From NCBI RefSeq assembly GCF_900113335.1, contig NZ_FOOX01000002.1:211635-275634 (forward strand): a stretch of 64,000 nt of DNA, written 5' to 3'. Below the pieces are notes generated by a model. It saw nothing but the letters and a program-made list of their open reading frames with translations. It had not been told where the DNA came from and did no database searches. This DNA is from Desulfotruncus arcticus DSM 17038. Its GTDB lineage: Bacteria > Bacillota > Desulfotomaculia > Desulfotomaculales > Desulfallaceae. Position numbers and translations under genes: made by a program. This document shows positions 63,206-64,000 of the stretch, one piece after another (the first letter of the stretch is position 1; each line of letters opens with the position of its first letter).

Positions 63206-64000
63206 TTAAAGCAATGTGCTTACGGCCAGACCGCCATAGATGAAAATCAAGCCGAAGATCCCCACAGCCAGAGCATAAATAACGGTGGGTATCAGGTTTC
63301 TACGTATAATTACTCCTTCTACTCCGGTTAGTCCTACGGTAGCGCAAGCGGCTACCACATTGAGCACGCAGACCATGTTGCCGATGGCGCCGCCGACATT
63401 CTGCAGAGCCAGTGTTATAACTCCGGAGTGACCCAGTTGGCTGGCCACGCCAAACTGGAATTGAGAGAATAAAATGTTGGAAACGGTATTGGAGCCGGAC
63501 ATAAATGCTCCCAGGATACCGACAAAGGGTGATACCAGGGGCCAGGCGCCCCCGACCGTCATGGCGGTGGCCTTGGACATGGTAATCATCATGCCGTCTA
63601 TTTGGTTAATGTTGACACTGGACTGTACCATCACCTGCACCATGGCCACGGCAAAAAACAGAGCAACGGCCGGGCCGGTAATTTGTCGCAGGGTGGCGCC
63701 CCAGGCTTGCTTAACTTTAGCGGATGGCATTCTGTGCAATAAAATGGTTATTATTGCCACCAGGGTAAATGGGACGGTTCCGGGCAGATAAAGGTATTGT
63801 AATGAATAATTGATACCGGAACCCAGAATATCTGACCAGGCCACCGCTTGACCCGCCAGAAGATCTTTAAGTCCAATTGCCGGTATTCTGGTAACTACTA
63901 GAATCAAAGCGATTAATATATATGGCGACCAGGCCAGCCAGAGGGGCATGTTGCTTTGCTCTTCAGCTCCCGCTTCAGTAACGCCCTTCCAATTGTCTTC
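63206..64000 (-). CDS. lctP: L-lactate permease, C-terminal part (5' end outside window)
   Basis: The frame is open past base 64000, so the start is missing; 265 codons are visible. At least six helices, with GVASQLGHSGVITLALQNVG, SGSNTVSNILFSQFQFG and GTVPFTLVAIITILLHRMP segments typical of LctP. First gene of the lactate cluster (lctP, lutC, ldhH, gntR, glcD). Confidence 0.9.
   Translation of the reverse strand, partial: EDNWKGVTEAGAEEQSNMPLWLAWSPYILIALILVVTRIPAIGLKDLLAGQAVAWSDILGSGINYSLQYLYLPGTVPFTLVAIITILLHRMPSAKVKQAWGATLRQITGPAVALFFAVAMVQVMVQSSVNINQIDGMMITMSKATAMTVGGAWPLVSPFVGILGAFMSGSNTVSNILFSQFQFGVASQLGHSGVITLALQNVGGAIGNMVCVLNVVAACATVGLTGVEGVIIRRNLIPTVIYALAVGIFGLIFIYGGLAVSTLL

Noticed and set aside
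1..64000. Search for tRNA, rRNA, CRISPR arrays and intact IS elements
   Set aside because: None was seen by eye on either strand; a covariance or profile scan could still find small RNAs.

Overview
The window looks like a chromosome segment of an anaerobic, spore-forming-type Firmicute close to the sulfate-reducing or syntrophic Peptococcaceae (Desulfotomaculum / Pelotomaculum group). This is an inference from gene content: a fused LUD-type L-lactate dehydrogenase with LctP, DUF3786 Fe-S protein, several sigma-54 activators, TRAP transport, butyrate-type acyl-CoA enzymes, strong AGGAGG ribosome sites and frequent TTG/GTG starts. No rRNA, tRNA or CRISPR array was seen.

Layout. 1-4.85 kb: an acyl-CoA module. 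A CoA-transferase and a sigma-54 activator on the minus strand diverge from an acyl-CoA dehydrogenase, and each side has a -24/-12 promoter. 5.3-24.6 kb: a resistance and detoxification island with two rifampin phosphotransferase genes (rph), two TetR-controlled ABC exporters, a third TetR next to rph2, a MarR/DUF3786 operon, a VOC protein and an actinobacterial-looking alpha/beta hydrolase. It is littered with gene scraps and short repeats. 24.7-29.9 kb: a PadR-controlled RND efflux operon. 30.3-41.4 kb: one long minus-strand block holding a Na+/solute symporter with its 45-aa partner, a two-component system with a sigma-54 type regulator, 5-oxoprolinase pxpABC and a TRAP transporter. 41.5-49.3 kb: a second VOC gene, a DUF3796/XRE pair, a hydrolase, two dead genes fused end to end, a third, ruined rph copy split by a MntA-HepT toxin-antitoxin pair, and an MFS exporter with a convergent TetR. 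49.6-57.9 kb: an orphan NuoD, two cyclic-di-GMP type proteins (HD-GYP; PAS-PAS-GGDEF-HD-GYP), a vanadium haloperoxidase and a PAS sigma-54 activator. 58-64 kb: a lactate operon (lctP, lutC, fused ldhH, FadR-type regulator, glcD).

How it works together. The two ends and the middle feed central metabolism: lactate and glycolate-type acids, 5-oxoproline and other acids, and acyl-CoA. Between them lie compact efflux or modification cassettes, most with their own TetR/MarR/PadR/XRE repressor. Five of these repressor promoters have a recognisable pair of operators placed on the promoter.

The strongest unusual signals are: (i) three rph copies, one decayed and interrupted by MntA-HepT; (ii) at least four families of interspersed repeats, one with 26-bp perfect arms and one that may be a structured leader in front of both VOC genes; (iii) a stretch at 22.5-23.4 kb built from fragments of other genes, including a 42-bp copy of tetR; (iv) divergent sigma-54 promoters with a 14-bp palindrome in the usual enhancer position; (v) variant GAFTGA loops in two of the three sigma-54 activators.
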